Notes: generated by a model from the sequence alone, not told the origin. DNA of 64,000 nucleotides from Pseudoxanthomonas kaohsiungensis (GCF_010211765.1 NZ_PDWO01000012.1:1-64000); one strand, 5' to 3'; shown: positions 35,621-45,400, counted from the stretch's first letter. Translations and numbers: made by a program.

Positions 35621-35669
35621 GACGATGCCTGCCCTGCTACTCTCCTCCGGCACCCGCCGAGGCCCGCCC

Positions 35670-37055
35670 ATGAACCACCCATCCGCGCCGTCGGCGCTGC
35701 CGCCCGAGGACCTGGCCACCGTGCACGCCCTGGCCGGCCCGGAGGATGCGCACGTGGACCTGCTGCTGCCCGACTGCAATGGCGTGCTGCGCGGCAAGCG
35801 GGTGTCAGCCGGGTCGCTGGAGAAGGTCTACGCCGAGGGCGTCTGCCTGCCGATGTCGCTGGTGGCCGCCGACATCACCGGCAACACCGTCGAGGAAACG
35901 GGGCTGGGCTACGACATCGGCGACGAGGACCGGATCTGCCGGCCGATCCCCGGCAGCCTGCGGCCGGTGCCGTGGTCGCCGCGACCGGCGCTGCAACTGC
36001 TGCTGGCGATGGAGGACGGCGCCGGCGGCTGGTTCGATGCGCACCCGCGCCGCGTGCTCGAACGCGTGGTCGACCGTTACCGCGAGCTCGGCCTGGTGCC
36101 CGTCGTGGCGGTGGAGCTGGAGTTCTACCTGTTCGACCGCCTCGCCGATTCCGATGGCCGCCCGCAGCCCACGCTCAACGCCAGCGACGGAGCGCGCAAC
36201 GCCAGCACCCAGGTCTATTCGATCGACGACCTGGACGAGAACGCCGGTTTCATCGACGCGGTCGCCCGCGCCTGCCGCGCGCAGCGGATCCCGGCCGACA
36301 CCGCGGTGGCCGAGTACGCCCCGGGCCAGTTCGAGATCAACCTCAAGCACCGCGCCGACGCGGTCGCCGCCTGCGACGACGCCGTCCTGCTCAAGCGCGT
36401 GATCAAGGCGATCGCCCAGCAGCAGGGCGCGCTGGCCAGCTTCATGGCCAAGCCGCTGGCCGGCCAGGCCGGCAGTGGACTGCACCTGCACGTGAGCCTG
36501 CTCGACACGCAGGGACGCAACCTGTTCGCCGGCACCCCGCAGGCCCCGGCCGATGCCCTGCGCCACGCGGTCGGCGGGCTGCAGGCCAGCGCGCGCGACA
36601 ACCTGCTGCTGTTCGCCCCGCACGCCAACAGCTACCGCCGCTTCGTCGCCAACGCCTTCGTCCCGCTCAACGACAGCTGGGGCTTCAACAACCGCACCGT
36701 GGCCATGCGCATTCCGCACAGCGACCCGGCCAACACCCGCATCGAGCACCGCATCGCCGGTGCCGACGCCAATCCCTACCTGGTCGCCGCCGCGGTGCTG
36801 GCCGGCATGCTCGACGGGATCGAACGGCGGCTCGATCCCGGCGCGCCGGTCACCGGCAATGCCTACGAGCAGTTCCCGCTGCAGATCCCGCACTGGCGCC
36901 AGGCGATCGACGACTTCCTCGGCAGCGCGTTCGCCGCGCGCTGGTACGGCGAGTCGTTCCGGCACATCTATGGCGAGCAGAAGCGCAAGGAGATGCTCGA
37001 CTTCCACGCGCAGGTACCGGACCTGGACTATGCCTGGTACCTGCGCACGGTCTGA
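35670..37055 (+). CDS. Second glutamine-synthetase-family (PuuA-like) enzyme
   Basis: 461 residues. Same fold as the puuA gene across the intergenic region but clearly divergent: HVDLLLPDCNGVLRGKRV, VAVELEFYLFDRLAD, QVYSIDDLDENAGFID, AEYAPGQFEINLKHR, GSGLHLHVSL, HANSYRRF. It likely ligates glutamate to an amine (putrescine, another polyamine or a monoamine). The ATG at 35670 is chosen by domain fit; Mets further upstream lack a ribosome-binding site and conservation. It is divergent from puuD and followed by puuB after a REP doublet. Confidence 0.8.
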   Translation: MNHPSAPSALPPEDLATVHALAGPEDAHVDLLLPDCNGVLRGKRVSAGSLEKVYAEGVCLPMSLVAADITGNTVEETGLGYDIGDEDRICRPIPGSLRPVPWSPRPALQLLLAMEDGAGGWFDAHPRRVLERVVDRYRELGLVPVVAVELEFYLFDRLADSDGRPQPTLNASDGARNASTQVYSIDDLDENAGFIDAVARACRAQRIPADTAVAEYAPGQFEINLKHRADAVAACDDAVLLKRVIKAIAQQQGALASFMAKPLAGQAGSGLHLHVSLLDTQGRNLFAGTPQAPADALRHAVGGLQASARDNLLLFAPHANSYRRFVANAFVPLNDSWGFNNRTVAMRIPHSDPANTRIEHRIAGADANPYLVAAAVLAGMLDGIERRLDPGAPVTGNAYEQFPLQIPHWRQAIDDFLGSAFAARWYGESFRHIYGEQKRKEMLDFHAQVPDLDYAWYLRTV

Positions 37056-37080
37056 GCGCGGCCATGCCCGCAGGCGCCCC

Positions 37081-37149
37081 GTAGAGCGGGGCTTGCCCCG
37101 CTGCTTCGTCGGGATACGCGCGCAGGCAGCGGGGCAAGCCCCGCTCTAC
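37081..37149. repeat. GTAG-type REP doublet, copy 2
   Basis: Arms 37081-37103 and 37127-37149 are perfect reverse complements and identical to the arms at 17200-17276, while the 23-nt spacer differs. It sits between the puuA-like gene and puuB, 48 nt before the puuB start, so it may attenuate or stabilise a shared transcript. Confidence 0.88.
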
Positions 37150-37196
37150 GGTGGGAGTGCAGCAGCCGGACCCGAGGCGCCGTGCGGAAGGCCGGC

Positions 37197-38480
37197 ATGA
37201 GCGAAGCCGCCTATCCGCCCAGCTGGTACGCCGCCAGCGCCATGCCGCTGCCGCAACAGCCGGCGCTGGAAGGCGCGCTGGAGGATGCCGACGTCTGCAT
37301 CCTCGGCGCCGGCTACACGGGCCTGTCGGCGGCGCTGGACCTGGCCGAGGCCGGCTACCGGGTGGTGGTGCTGGAGGCGCAACGCATCGGCTGGGGCGCC
37401 TCCGGGCGCAACGGCGGCCAGGCCATCGTCGGCTACGGCTGCGAGCAGTCCCGGCTGGAAGGCCTGCTCGGCCAGGAGGCGGCGCGGGTACTGTTCGACC
37501 TCTCGCGGGAAGGCATGGACCTGCTGCGTGCGCGCATCGCCCGCCACGGCATCCCGTGCGACTGGCGCGATGGCCACGCGCACGTGCCGATCAAGCCGCG
37601 CCAGGCGCACGAGCTGCGCGCCGGCATCGTCGAGATGGCGCAGAAGTACGACTACCCGCTGCAATGGTGGGACCGGCGCCGCCTGCGCGACGAGCTGGAG
37701 AGCGACCGCTACCTGGGCGCGGTGTACGACCCCGCCAGCGGCCACCTGCATCCGCTCGAGTACGCCTTCGGCCTGGCGCGCGCCGCGCTGGGCGCGGGCG
37801 TGCGGATCTTCGAGCGGTCGCCGGTGGTGGAGCTGGTTCGCGGCAACCGGCCGCGCCTGCGCACCCCGCATGGGCACGTGGCCGCCGATTTCGCGGTCAT
37901 CGCCGGCAATGCCTGGCTGCGCGGCGTGGCCCCCGAGCTCGAATCGCGCGTCATGCCAGTGGGCACCTACATCGCCGCGACCGCGCCGATGGGCGAAGAT
38001 CGTGCGCGGGCGCTGATCGCCAACGACATGGCCGTGGCCGACGTGAACTGGGCGCTGGACTACTTCAGGCTCAGCCGCGACCACCGGCTCCTGTTCGGCG
38101 GCCGCGCCAGCTACTCGAGCTATCCGCCGCCGAACCTGCGCGGGGTGATGCGCCGGCGCATCCGCGCGGTGTTCCCGCAGCTGGACGACCTGCCCATCGA
38201 GTACCTGTGGGGCGGCTACGTGGACATCTCCCTCAACCGCGCCCCGCACTGGGGCCGGCTGGCGCCGAACGTCTACTTCGCCCAGGGCTTTTGCGGCCAC
38301 GGAGTGGCCAGCACCGGCCTGGCCGGCCGGCTCATCGCCGAGGCGATCGGCGGGCAGTCGCAGCGCCTGGACCTGTTCGCGAAGATCCCCCACGCGCCCT
38401 TCCCCGGCGGCCGCGCCCTGCGCACCCCGCTGCTGGTGCTGGCGATGGCCTGGTACCGGATGCGCGACGCGCTCTGGTGA
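37197..38480 (+). CDS. puuB: Gamma-glutamylputrescine oxidase (PuuB-like FAD oxidoreductase)
   Basis: 427 residues, DAO family. Dinucleotide-binding motif DVCILGAGYTGLSAALDLAEAGYRVVVLEA near residue 31, FAD-contacting GWGASGRNGGQ and C-terminal YFAQGFCGHGVASTGLAGRLIAEAI. The N-terminus with SWYAASA is a hallmark of PuuB/OrdL. It oxidises gamma-glutamylputrescine to the aldehyde with release of ammonia and H2O2. The ATG at 37197 has GGAAGG 6 nt upstream; a GTG at 37182 is rejected. It is co-directional with the puuA-like gene. Confidence 0.85.
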   Translation: MSEAAYPPSWYAASAMPLPQQPALEGALEDADVCILGAGYTGLSAALDLAEAGYRVVVLEAQRIGWGASGRNGGQAIVGYGCEQSRLEGLLGQEAARVLFDLSREGMDLLRARIARHGIPCDWRDGHAHVPIKPRQAHELRAGIVEMAQKYDYPLQWWDRRRLRDELESDRYLGAVYDPASGHLHPLEYAFGLARAALGAGVRIFERSPVVELVRGNRPRLRTPHGHVAADFAVIAGNAWLRGVAPELESRVMPVGTYIAATAPMGEDRARALIANDMAVADVNWALDYFRLSRDHRLLFGGRASYSSYPPPNLRGVMRRRIRAVFPQLDDLPIEYLWGGYVDISLNRAPHWGRLAPNVYFAQGFCGHGVASTGLAGRLIAEAIGGQSQRLDLFAKIPHAPFPGGRALRTPLLVLAMAWYRMRDALW

Positions 38481-38502
38481 GCGGTAACGCGCACGCCGTA
38501 GG

Positions 38503-38516
38503 TTGATCACGATCAA
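38503..38516 (+). promoter_or_regulatory. FNR-type site upstream of bacteriohemerythrin
   Basis: TTGATCACGATCAA is a perfect match to the FNR/Anr consensus TTGAT-N4-ATCAA. Its centre is about 41 nt before the start implied by a -10-like TACGCT at 38539-38544, the classic class II activator position. Confidence 0.65.
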
Positions 38517-38573
38517 GGCCGCGCCGGCAGCGCATCCCTACGCTGTGCGCACCCCCGCATCCACGGCACGCGC

Positions 38574-39035
38574 ATGGCCCTGCTGACCTGGCAAGACGAC
38601 CTCAACACCGGCATCGAAGTGATCGACGACCAGCATCGCCGGATCGTGTCGATGATCAACCAGCTGCACCAGGCCCAGGCCCGCGGCGTGGCGCTGGTGG
38701 TGGCCGACGTGATCGACGAGCTGGTCGACTACACCCTGTCCCACTTCGCCTTCGAGGAAGAGTTGATGGAGGAGGCCGGCTACCCGTTCTGCGCCGCGCA
38801 CCGACGGGTGCACGAGGTGTTCACCAAGCGGGTCAGCGAGTACCGCCTGCGCTTCCAGGCCGGCGAGGACGTGGTCGACGAACTCAAGAGCATGCTCTCG
38901 CGCTGGCTGTTCAACCACATCCGCAACGACGACCGCGCCTACTCCGAGCAGGTACGCCGGCACCTGGACCGCTTCGCCCGCGAGCACGAGCAGGGCGGTT
39001 GGCTGGCGCGCACGGTGAAGCGGCTGTTCCATTGA
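38574..39035 (+). CDS. Bacteriohemerythrin
   Basis: 153 residues, four-helix hemerythrin. All seven di-iron ligands of the family can be placed: His21 (DDQHRRI), His57 and Glu61 ([10 protein letters not shown]), His76 and His80 ([11 protein letters not shown]), His115 and Asp120 (NHIRNDD). It binds O2 reversibly and may supply or sense oxygen, or handle NO. The last ~25 residues are basic. The FNR-type site upstream suggests induction when oxygen is low. The ATG at 38574 is the only sensible start. Confidence 0.92.
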   Translation: MALLTWQDDLNTGIEVIDDQHRRIVSMINQLHQAQARGVALVVADVIDELVDYTLSHFAFEEELMEEAGYPFCAAHRRVHEVFTKRVSEYRLRFQAGEDVVDELKSMLSRWLFNHIRNDDRAYSEQVRRHLDRFAREHEQGGWLARTVKRLFH

Positions 39036-39204
39036 GGGCGGAACAATTCAGGTGGTTCCTCCGTTTTCGGGACGCGCTGGCCTCGTAACTTGAGGCTCTG
39101 TTCGCGCCGCCTCCGGTGGCGTGGGCGCAGTTGGTTCCAGGAGCGTTCTTCGCGTCGGCTCCGGAAGGGGCCCCCGGACGACTCGACAGGTGGAAGACAC
39201 CCAT

Positions 39205-39228
39205 GGCTCCACGGCTCCACGGCTCCAC
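39205..39228. repeat. Octanucleotide tandem repeat
   Basis: Three head-to-tail copies of GGCTCCAC followed by GG. It lies in non-coding DNA. Confidence 0.8.
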
Positions 39229-39264
39229 GGCGGCTGCACGGCATCGCACTTGCCCTGCTCTTGC

Positions 39265-39403
39265 GATCGAAGCCACGACCCTGACGACCACGAAGGTCGC
39301 CGCACCCTAGGCCTATGTCCCAAGTGGCACATGGATGTGCCACGGCCCTTCGTAAAGACAGGACGTCGTCCCGAAGGGTGGGACATAGGCCTAGGGTGCG
39401 GCG
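39265..39403 (-). repeat. Dispersed three-stem element, copy B
   Basis: Outer arms 39298-39322 and 39379-39403 are a perfect 25-bp inverted repeat (core CCTAGGCCTATGTCCCA). The 56-nt interior, read on the minus strand, is the same as copy A at 14146-14201 except for two bases, and keeps both inner hairpins (CCCTTCG/CGAAGGG and GTGGCACAT/ATGTGCCAC). The tail GGGTCGTGGCTTCGATC is at 39265-39281 on the minus strand. The outer arms share little sequence with copy A, yet pair perfectly. Confidence 0.88.
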
Positions 39404-39561
39404 GCCCCGTCCGAAGCCGACGCTTCGACAGGACACGGCGACCCCATCCGGGACCGACGCTTGAAAGGGCATGCTGGCCCGCCCGGATCCCGGGTTTCAA
39501 CCGAAGACGGCGGGAGCGCGAAGACTCCGGCGCCCCTGCCTGAAGCCACGACGTGCGACGC

Positions 39562-40824
39562 TCACTCCGCCGGGCGCGCGCGGACCAGCAAGAGCGCCAG
39601 CAGGGTCAATGCCGCCATCGCGCTCAGGTAGGCGCCGACGGCGGCGATGCCATGGCTGCCGGCCAGGCGCGTGGCGATGTAGGGCGCCGGCGATGCGCCG
39701 AGGATGCCGGCCAGGTTGAAGGCCAGCGACGCGCCGGTGTAGCGCACCGGCGTCGGGAACATCTCGGCCAGGATCGTTCCGCAGGGCCCGTAGGTCAGTC
39801 CCATCAGCCCCAGCCCCACGCACAGGAACAGCAGCACCTGCGCCGGATGGCCGGCGGCGAACAGCGGCTCGAACAGCAGGCCGAAAGCAATGATCCCCAG
39901 CGTGGCCAGGAGCATCGCCCGGCGCCGGCCGCTGCGGTCGGCGTAGATGGCCGACAGCGGGATGGTCGCGGCGAAGCACAGCACGCCGGCCATCTGCAGC
40001 AGCAGGAACTCCTGCCGCCCGTAGCCCAGCTGCGAGGTACCCCAGCTCAGCGCGAACACGGTCATCAGGTAGAACAGGACGAAGGTGGCCATCAGCGACA
40101 GGGTGCCGACCGCCAGCGTGCCGGCATGCCTGGTCAGCACGGTGGCCATCGGCAGGCGCTCGCGCTCGTCGCGCTCGACCGCCTTCTGGAACGCCGGCGT
40201 CTCGGTGATCCGCAGCCGCACCCACAACCCGACCAGGACCAGCGCGGCGCTGGCGACGAACGGGATGCGCCAGCCCCAGGCCATGAACTGCCCCTCGTCG
40301 AGGACCTGGGCCAGCAGCAGGAAGATGCCGGTCGAACACAGGAAGCCCAGCGGCGCCCCCAGCTGCGGGAACATCCCGTACCAGGCGCGCTTGCCCGGCG
40401 GCGCATTCTCGGTCGCCAGCAGCACCGCCCCGCCCCACTCCCCGCCCAGGCCCAGGCCCTGGCCGAACCGGCACAGCGCCAGCAGCGCCGGCGCCCAAAC
40501 GCCGATCTGTGCATAGGTCGGCAGCAGGCCGATCAGTACAGTGGAGATGCCCATGGTCAGCAGCGCCGCCACCAGGGTCGCCTTGCGCCCGACCCGGTCG
40601 CCGTAGTGGCCGAACAGCGCCGACCCCAGCGGCCGGGCGAAGAACGCCAGGGCGAAGGTCGCCAGCGACTGCAGGGTGGCCGCGGCCGGTTCGGCCGCCG
40701 GGAAGAACAGGTGCGGGAACACCAGCACCGCCGCGGTGGCGTAGATGTAGAAATCGAAGAACTCGATCGTCGTACCGATGAGGCTGGCAAACAGGATGCG
40801 GCGTGGCGAAGCAGGGGCAGTCAT
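39562..40824 (-). CDS. MHS-family MFS transporter
   Basis: 420 residues with 12 predicted helices. Metabolite:H+ symporter features are visible: SLIGTTIEFFDFYIYATAAVLVF in helix 1, GHYGDRVGRKATL between helices 2 and 3, and RFGQGLGLGGEWGGAVLLATENAPPGKRAWYGMFPQLGAPLG. Relatives carry compatible solutes, shikimate, alpha-ketoglutarate or citrate; the substrate is open. The ATG at 40824 is chosen because it begins directly before helix 1; the long N-terminal extension in this frame has no homology. Confidence 0.85.
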   Translation of the reverse strand: MTAPASPRRILFASLIGTTIEFFDFYIYATAAVLVFPHLFFPAAEPAAATLQSLATFALAFFARPLGSALFGHYGDRVGRKATLVAALLTMGISTVLIGLLPTYAQIGVWAPALLALCRFGQGLGLGGEWGGAVLLATENAPPGKRAWYGMFPQLGAPLGFLCSTGIFLLLAQVLDEGQFMAWGWRIPFVASAALVLVGLWVRLRITETPAFQKAVERDERERLPMATVLTRHAGTLAVGTLSLMATFVLFYLMTVFALSWGTSQLGYGRQEFLLLQMAGVLCFAATIPLSAIYADRSGRRRAMLLATLGIIAFGLLFEPLFAAGHPAQVLLFLCVGLGLMGLTYGPCGTILAEMFPTPVRYTGASLAFNLAGILGASPAPYIATRLAGSHGIAAVGAYLSAMAALTLLALLLVRARPAE

Positions 40825-41140
40825 CGGGAAGGGGCGCGACCGGAGGGAGGACGGGCCGATTCTGGCAGAGTCGCCGGTGCGGCAAGCGGCCGGCGGCTTC
40901 CCGGACGGCCCGCGTCGCCGCCACGGTGCAGTCCACGGATCCGGCACCCGCGCAAGCGTTGCCCTGCGGCCGCTTGACCGGCAGAATCCGCCTCGCCCCC
41001 CGTCGCATCGCGGCCGCAGCCGGCACCGCCCGCCCCCAGCCGCACGCAGAAGCATCCAACGCAGCGCCCTCTACGGGCCCGCGACGCCGCGTGCGTCGCC
41101 GCGGCCTGCCCCCCGCTTGAACGAGCAGAACGGAATCGCC
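40825..41140. other. 316-nt divergent intergenic region
   Basis: Between the MHS transporter and the RND adaptor gene. No gene, no clear palindromic operator and no REP was found. TTGACC at 40975-40980 could be a -35 for the efflux operon, but no good -10 follows at the right spacing. Confidence 0.5.
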
Positions 41141-42340
41141 ATGGCCTTACGCACCTCCTCCTCCAAGCCCGCGCGCCAGCCTTCCTTCGCGCGCCGCATG
41201 ATCCTGATGCTGAGCGGCGTGGCCGTGATCTTCGGCGGCGTGTTCGCCGTCAAGGCGATCATGGGCAAGGCGACCAACGACTTCTTCGACAACATGCCGC
41301 AGCCGCCGGTGGAGGTCAGCACCTTCGAGGCGCGCAGCGAGCGCTGGAGCGGCACCGCCGAGGCGGTGGGCACCCTGGTGGCCGACAACGGCACCGACGT
41401 GACCACCGAGGCCGGTGGCGTGGTCCAGCAGATCGCCTTCGAGTCCGGCCAGGCCGTGCGCAAGGGCGACCTGCTGGTGCAGCTGAACACCGCCAACGAG
41501 CAGGCCCAGCTCAAGGCCCTGGACACCGCCGCCCGCCTGGCGATCACCCAGCGCGACCGCTGGCGCGAGCTGGGCGACCAGAAGCTGGTCTCGCGCTCGG
41601 AGGTGGACGAGCGCATCGCCGACGCCGCCACCACCCAGGCGCAGGCCGACGCGCAGCGGGCGCTGATCGCGCAGAAGACGATCCGCGCGCCGTTCGACGG
41701 CGTCCTGGGCATCCGCCAGGTGAACCTGGGCCAGTACATCAACCCCGGCGATCCGATCGTCGGCCTGCTGGCCCTGGACCCGATCCACGTCGACTTCACC
41801 CTGCCGGAGCAGCGCATGAACGAGGTCGCCATCGGTGCACCGGTGCGGCTGGAGGTGGACGCGCATCCGGGCCAGGCGTTCGAGGCCAAGGTCACCGCGG
41901 TCGAGCCGTCGGTCGACGCGAACACGCGCAACTTCAAGGTCCGCGCCACCCTGGCCAACCCGGCCGGCGTGCTGCGCCCTGGCACCTTCGGCCGGATCGG
42001 GTTCGACCTCGGCCAGTCCAGGGAGCTGGTGGTCGTGCCGCAGACCGCGGTGAGCTTCAATCCGTACGGCAATTCGGTGTACGTGGTGGTCGAGGCACCG
42101 AAGCAGGCTGGCGCCGAACCGGCGCCGGAAGGCATGCCGCAGGCCACCCACGTGGTCAAGCAGCGCTTCGTCACCACCGGCCCGACCCGCGGCGACCTGG
42201 TCGGCATCACCGACGGCCTCAAGCCTGGCGAGGTGGTGGTGACCAGCGGCCTGCTGCGCCTGCGCAACGATGCCGGCGTGACCATCAACAACAAGGTGCA
42301 GCCGGCGGCGCAGGCCAAGCCCGAGCCGGAAAACCGCTGA
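41141..42340 (+). CDS. RND efflux periplasmic adaptor subunit
   Basis: 399 residues, membrane-fusion protein. One N-terminal membrane helix (MILMLSGVAVIFGGVFAVKAI), then lipoyl halves (TTEAGGVVQQIAFESGQAVRKGDLLVQL and QKTIRAPFDGVLGIRQVNLGQYINPGDPIV) around an alpha-hairpin, then beta-barrel and membrane-proximal domains (PGTFGRIGFDLG). It links the inner-membrane pump to an outer-membrane channel. The ATG at 41141 is backed by CGGAA at short distance. The pump gene follows after 88 nt. Confidence 0.9.
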   Translation: MALRTSSSKPARQPSFARRMILMLSGVAVIFGGVFAVKAIMGKATNDFFDNMPQPPVEVSTFEARSERWSGTAEAVGTLVADNGTDVTTEAGGVVQQIAFESGQAVRKGDLLVQLNTANEQAQLKALDTAARLAITQRDRWRELGDQKLVSRSEVDERIADAATTQAQADAQRALIAQKTIRAPFDGVLGIRQVNLGQYINPGDPIVGLLALDPIHVDFTLPEQRMNEVAIGAPVRLEVDAHPGQAFEAKVTAVEPSVDANTRNFKVRATLANPAGVLRPGTFGRIGFDLGQSRELVVVPQTAVSFNPYGNSVYVVVEAPKQAGAEPAPEGMPQATHVVKQRFVTTGPTRGDLVGITDGLKPGEVVVTSGLLRLRNDAGVTINNKVQPAAQAKPEPENR

Positions 42341-42428
42341 CCGACCGCGACGCCCGCCGCGCGCGATGCGCGGGCGGGCGCCCTTCCCTTTCCGGCCGGC
42401 TCCCGACGTGGAGCGGCGGAGGACCCGG

Positions 42429-45400
42429 ATGAAATTCACCGACATCTTCATCAACAAGCCGGTGCTGGCGATGGTCGTCAGCCTGTTCATCCTGCTGCTC
42501 GGGCTGCGCTCGTTCAACGAACTGAACGTCCGCCAGTACCCGGAGCTGCAGAACGCGGTGGTCACCGTCAGCACCGCCTACTACGGCGCCGACGCGGACC
42601 TGATGCAGGGCTTCGTCACCACCCCGCTGGAACGCGAGGTGGCCTCGGCCGAAGGCATCGACTACCTGACCTCGACCAGCGCGGCCGGCATCTCCACCAT
42701 CCAGGCCTACATCCGCCTGGACTACGACGCCAACGAGGCGCTCACCCAGATCGCGGCCAAGGTCAACAAGCTGCGCAGCCAGCTGCCGGCCGAATCCGAG
42801 GACCCGGTGATCGACCTGCAGCAGGGCCAGCAGATCGCGGCGATGTACGTGTCCTTCGCCAGCGACCAGCTCGACAACAACCAGATCACCGACTACCTGA
42901 TGCGCGCGGTCGAGCCGCGCATCGCCACCATCCCGGGCGTGCAGCGCGCCGACATCCTCGGCGCCGGCACCTTCGCCATGCGCGTGTGGCTCAAGCCGGA
43001 CCGGATGGCCGCGCTGGGCGTGACCGCCAGCGACGTGCACGCCGCCCTGCAGGCCAACAACGTCCTGTCCGCGCTGGGCTCCACCAAGGGCCAGATGGTG
43101 GCGGTCGACCTGACCGCGCGCACCGACCTGCGCAACGCCGAGGAGTTCCGCCAGCTGATCGTGCGCGAGCAGGACGGCGCGATCGTGCGCCTGGGCGAGA
43201 TCGCCGACGTCGAGCTGGGTTCGGAGAACTACGGCACCTCGGTGCGCATCAACGGCGACGCGGCCACCTTCATGGGCATCTTCGTCTCGCCCGACGCCAA
43301 CTCGCTGGAAGTGATCGAGGAGGTGCGCAAGGTCTGGGACAACGAGATCGTGCCGCAGCTGCCGGAGGGCATCGTCGCCACCATCCCCTACGACAGCACC
43401 GAGTCGATCCAGGACGCGATCAACGAGGTGGTCAAGACGATCGTCGAGGCGGTGGTGATCGTGATCGTGGTGATCTTCCTGTTCCTGGGCTCGCTGCGCA
43501 GCGTGGTCATCCCGGCGGTCACCGTGCCGCTGTCGCTGGTCGGCGCGCTGTTCCTGATGCTGCTCATGGGCTTCACCATCAACCTGCTGACCCTGCTGGC
43601 GATGGTGCTGGCGATCGGCATTGTCGTCGACGACGCGATCATCGTGCTGGAGAACATCCACCGCCACATCGAGGAGGGCATGAGCCCGCACGACGCCTCG
43701 ATCAAGGGCGCGCGCGAGCTGGCCTGGCCGGTGGTGGCGATGACCACCACGCTGGTGGCGGTCTACCTTCCGATCGGCTTCCAGGGCGGCCTGACCGGCG
43801 TGCTGTTCACCGAGTTCGCCTTCACCCTGGCCGGCTCGGTGCTGCTGTCGGGCATCATCGCCCTGACCCTGTCGCCGATGATGTGCGCCAAGCTGCTCAA
43901 GCCGCACAGCGCGCATGGCAAGACCCGGCTGGAGTCCTGGCTGGACGCACGCTTCGACTGGCTGCGCAACGGCTACGAGCGGCGCCTGCACAGCGCGCTG
44001 GAAACCCGCGGCGTGATCGCGGTGTTCGGCGCGCTGGTACTGGTGTCGTGCGTGTTCCTGTACATGACCGCGCCCAAGGAGCCTGCGCCGCTGGAGGACG
44101 AAGGCTTCATCTTCGCCGTCGGCAGCGCCGACGCGTACACCACCCTGGACTACGTGGAGCGCTACACCGGGGAGCTGGAAGCGGCGGTCAAGGAGATCCC
44201 GGAGGTCAACGACTTCTTCCTGTTCAACGGCGGCTTCGGCGGCGGCGGCGGCGCCAGCAACAGCGCCATGGGCGGCTTCGTGCTCAAGCCCTGGAGCGAG
44301 CGCGACCGCTCCACCAACCAGGTCCTGCAGCAGGCGCTGCAGCCCAAGCTGTCCTCGATCACCGGCCTGAACACCTTCGCCCTGGTCCCGCCTTCGCTGC
44401 CCAGCGCCGGCGGCGACGGCGGCGGCGGCGAGTTCCTGGTGCTGGGTATTGGATCCCTGGAACAGCTCAACGAGCTGTCCGACGCGATCGTGCAGAAGGC
44501 CATGGAGAGCCGCCGCTTCATCTTCCTGGACAAGGACCTGAAGATCGACAAGCCGCGGATCGAGGTGCAGATCGACCGCGAGAAGGCGGCCCTGCTCGGG
44601 ATCGACATGCGCACCCTGGCCGCGGACATGGCGGCGATGCTGTCGGGCGGCTACGTCAACCGCTTCGCGATGGAGAACCGGTCCTACCGGGTGATCCCGC
44701 AGGTGCAGCGCAGCGACCGCCTCAATGCCGCGCAGCTGGAGAACTACTACACCCGCACCCGCGACGGCGAGCTGGTGCCGCTGTCGACCCTGGTGACGCT
44801 GAAGGAAACTGCGCAGCCGCAGACGCTCAAGCGCTTCCAGCAGCTCAACGCGGTGGGCATCATGTTCGCCCCGCGCCCGGGCGTCTCCAAGGGCGAGGCG
44901 CTTCGGGTGCTCGAGGAAGCCGCGGCCGAGGTCCTGCCGCAGGGCTACAGCGTCGACTACGCCGGCGAGTCGCGCCAGTTCAAGCAGGAAGGCGCGGCGA
45001 TGCTGGTCACCCTGGCGTTCGCCCTGATCGCGATCTTCCTGGTGCTGGCCGCGCAGTTCGAAAGCTTCCGCGACGCGCTGATCATGCTGATCACCGTGCC
45101 GATGGCGATCTCCGGCGCGCTGCTGGTGCTCAACGCGCTGGCGCTGGTGGCCGGGGTGCTGCAGTTCACCGGTGTCGAGGCGTTCCCCGGGATGAGCATC
45201 AACATCTACACCCAGGTCGGCCTGGTGACCCTGATCGGCGTGATCGCCAAGCACGGCATCCTGATCGTGGAGTTCGCCAACAAGCTGCAGCAGCAGGGCC
45301 TGTCCAGGCGCGAGGCGATCGAGCAGGCCTCCGGCATCCGCCTGCGGCCGGTGCTGATGACCACCGCCGCGCTGGTGTTCGCGATGATCCCGCTGCTGAT

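Larger units (their letters stand above)
39036..39561. other. 526-nt intergenic region with repeats and no gene
   Basis: Between the hemerythrin gene and the convergent MHS transporter gene. It contains three perfect copies of the octamer GGCTCCAC (39205-39228), the three-stem element copy B (39265-39403) and scattered GC-rich inverted repeats such as CCCGGATCCCGGG near 39481. Open frames on both strands run through the repeats without coding signals, so I call no gene. Confidence 0.7.

Noticed and set aside
39048-39500. Minus-strand ORF through the repeat region (HPSGRRPVFTKGRG... peptide), also seen on the + strand at 14051-14461
   Set aside because: Both peptides are translations of the dispersed three-stem element, not of a conserved gene.
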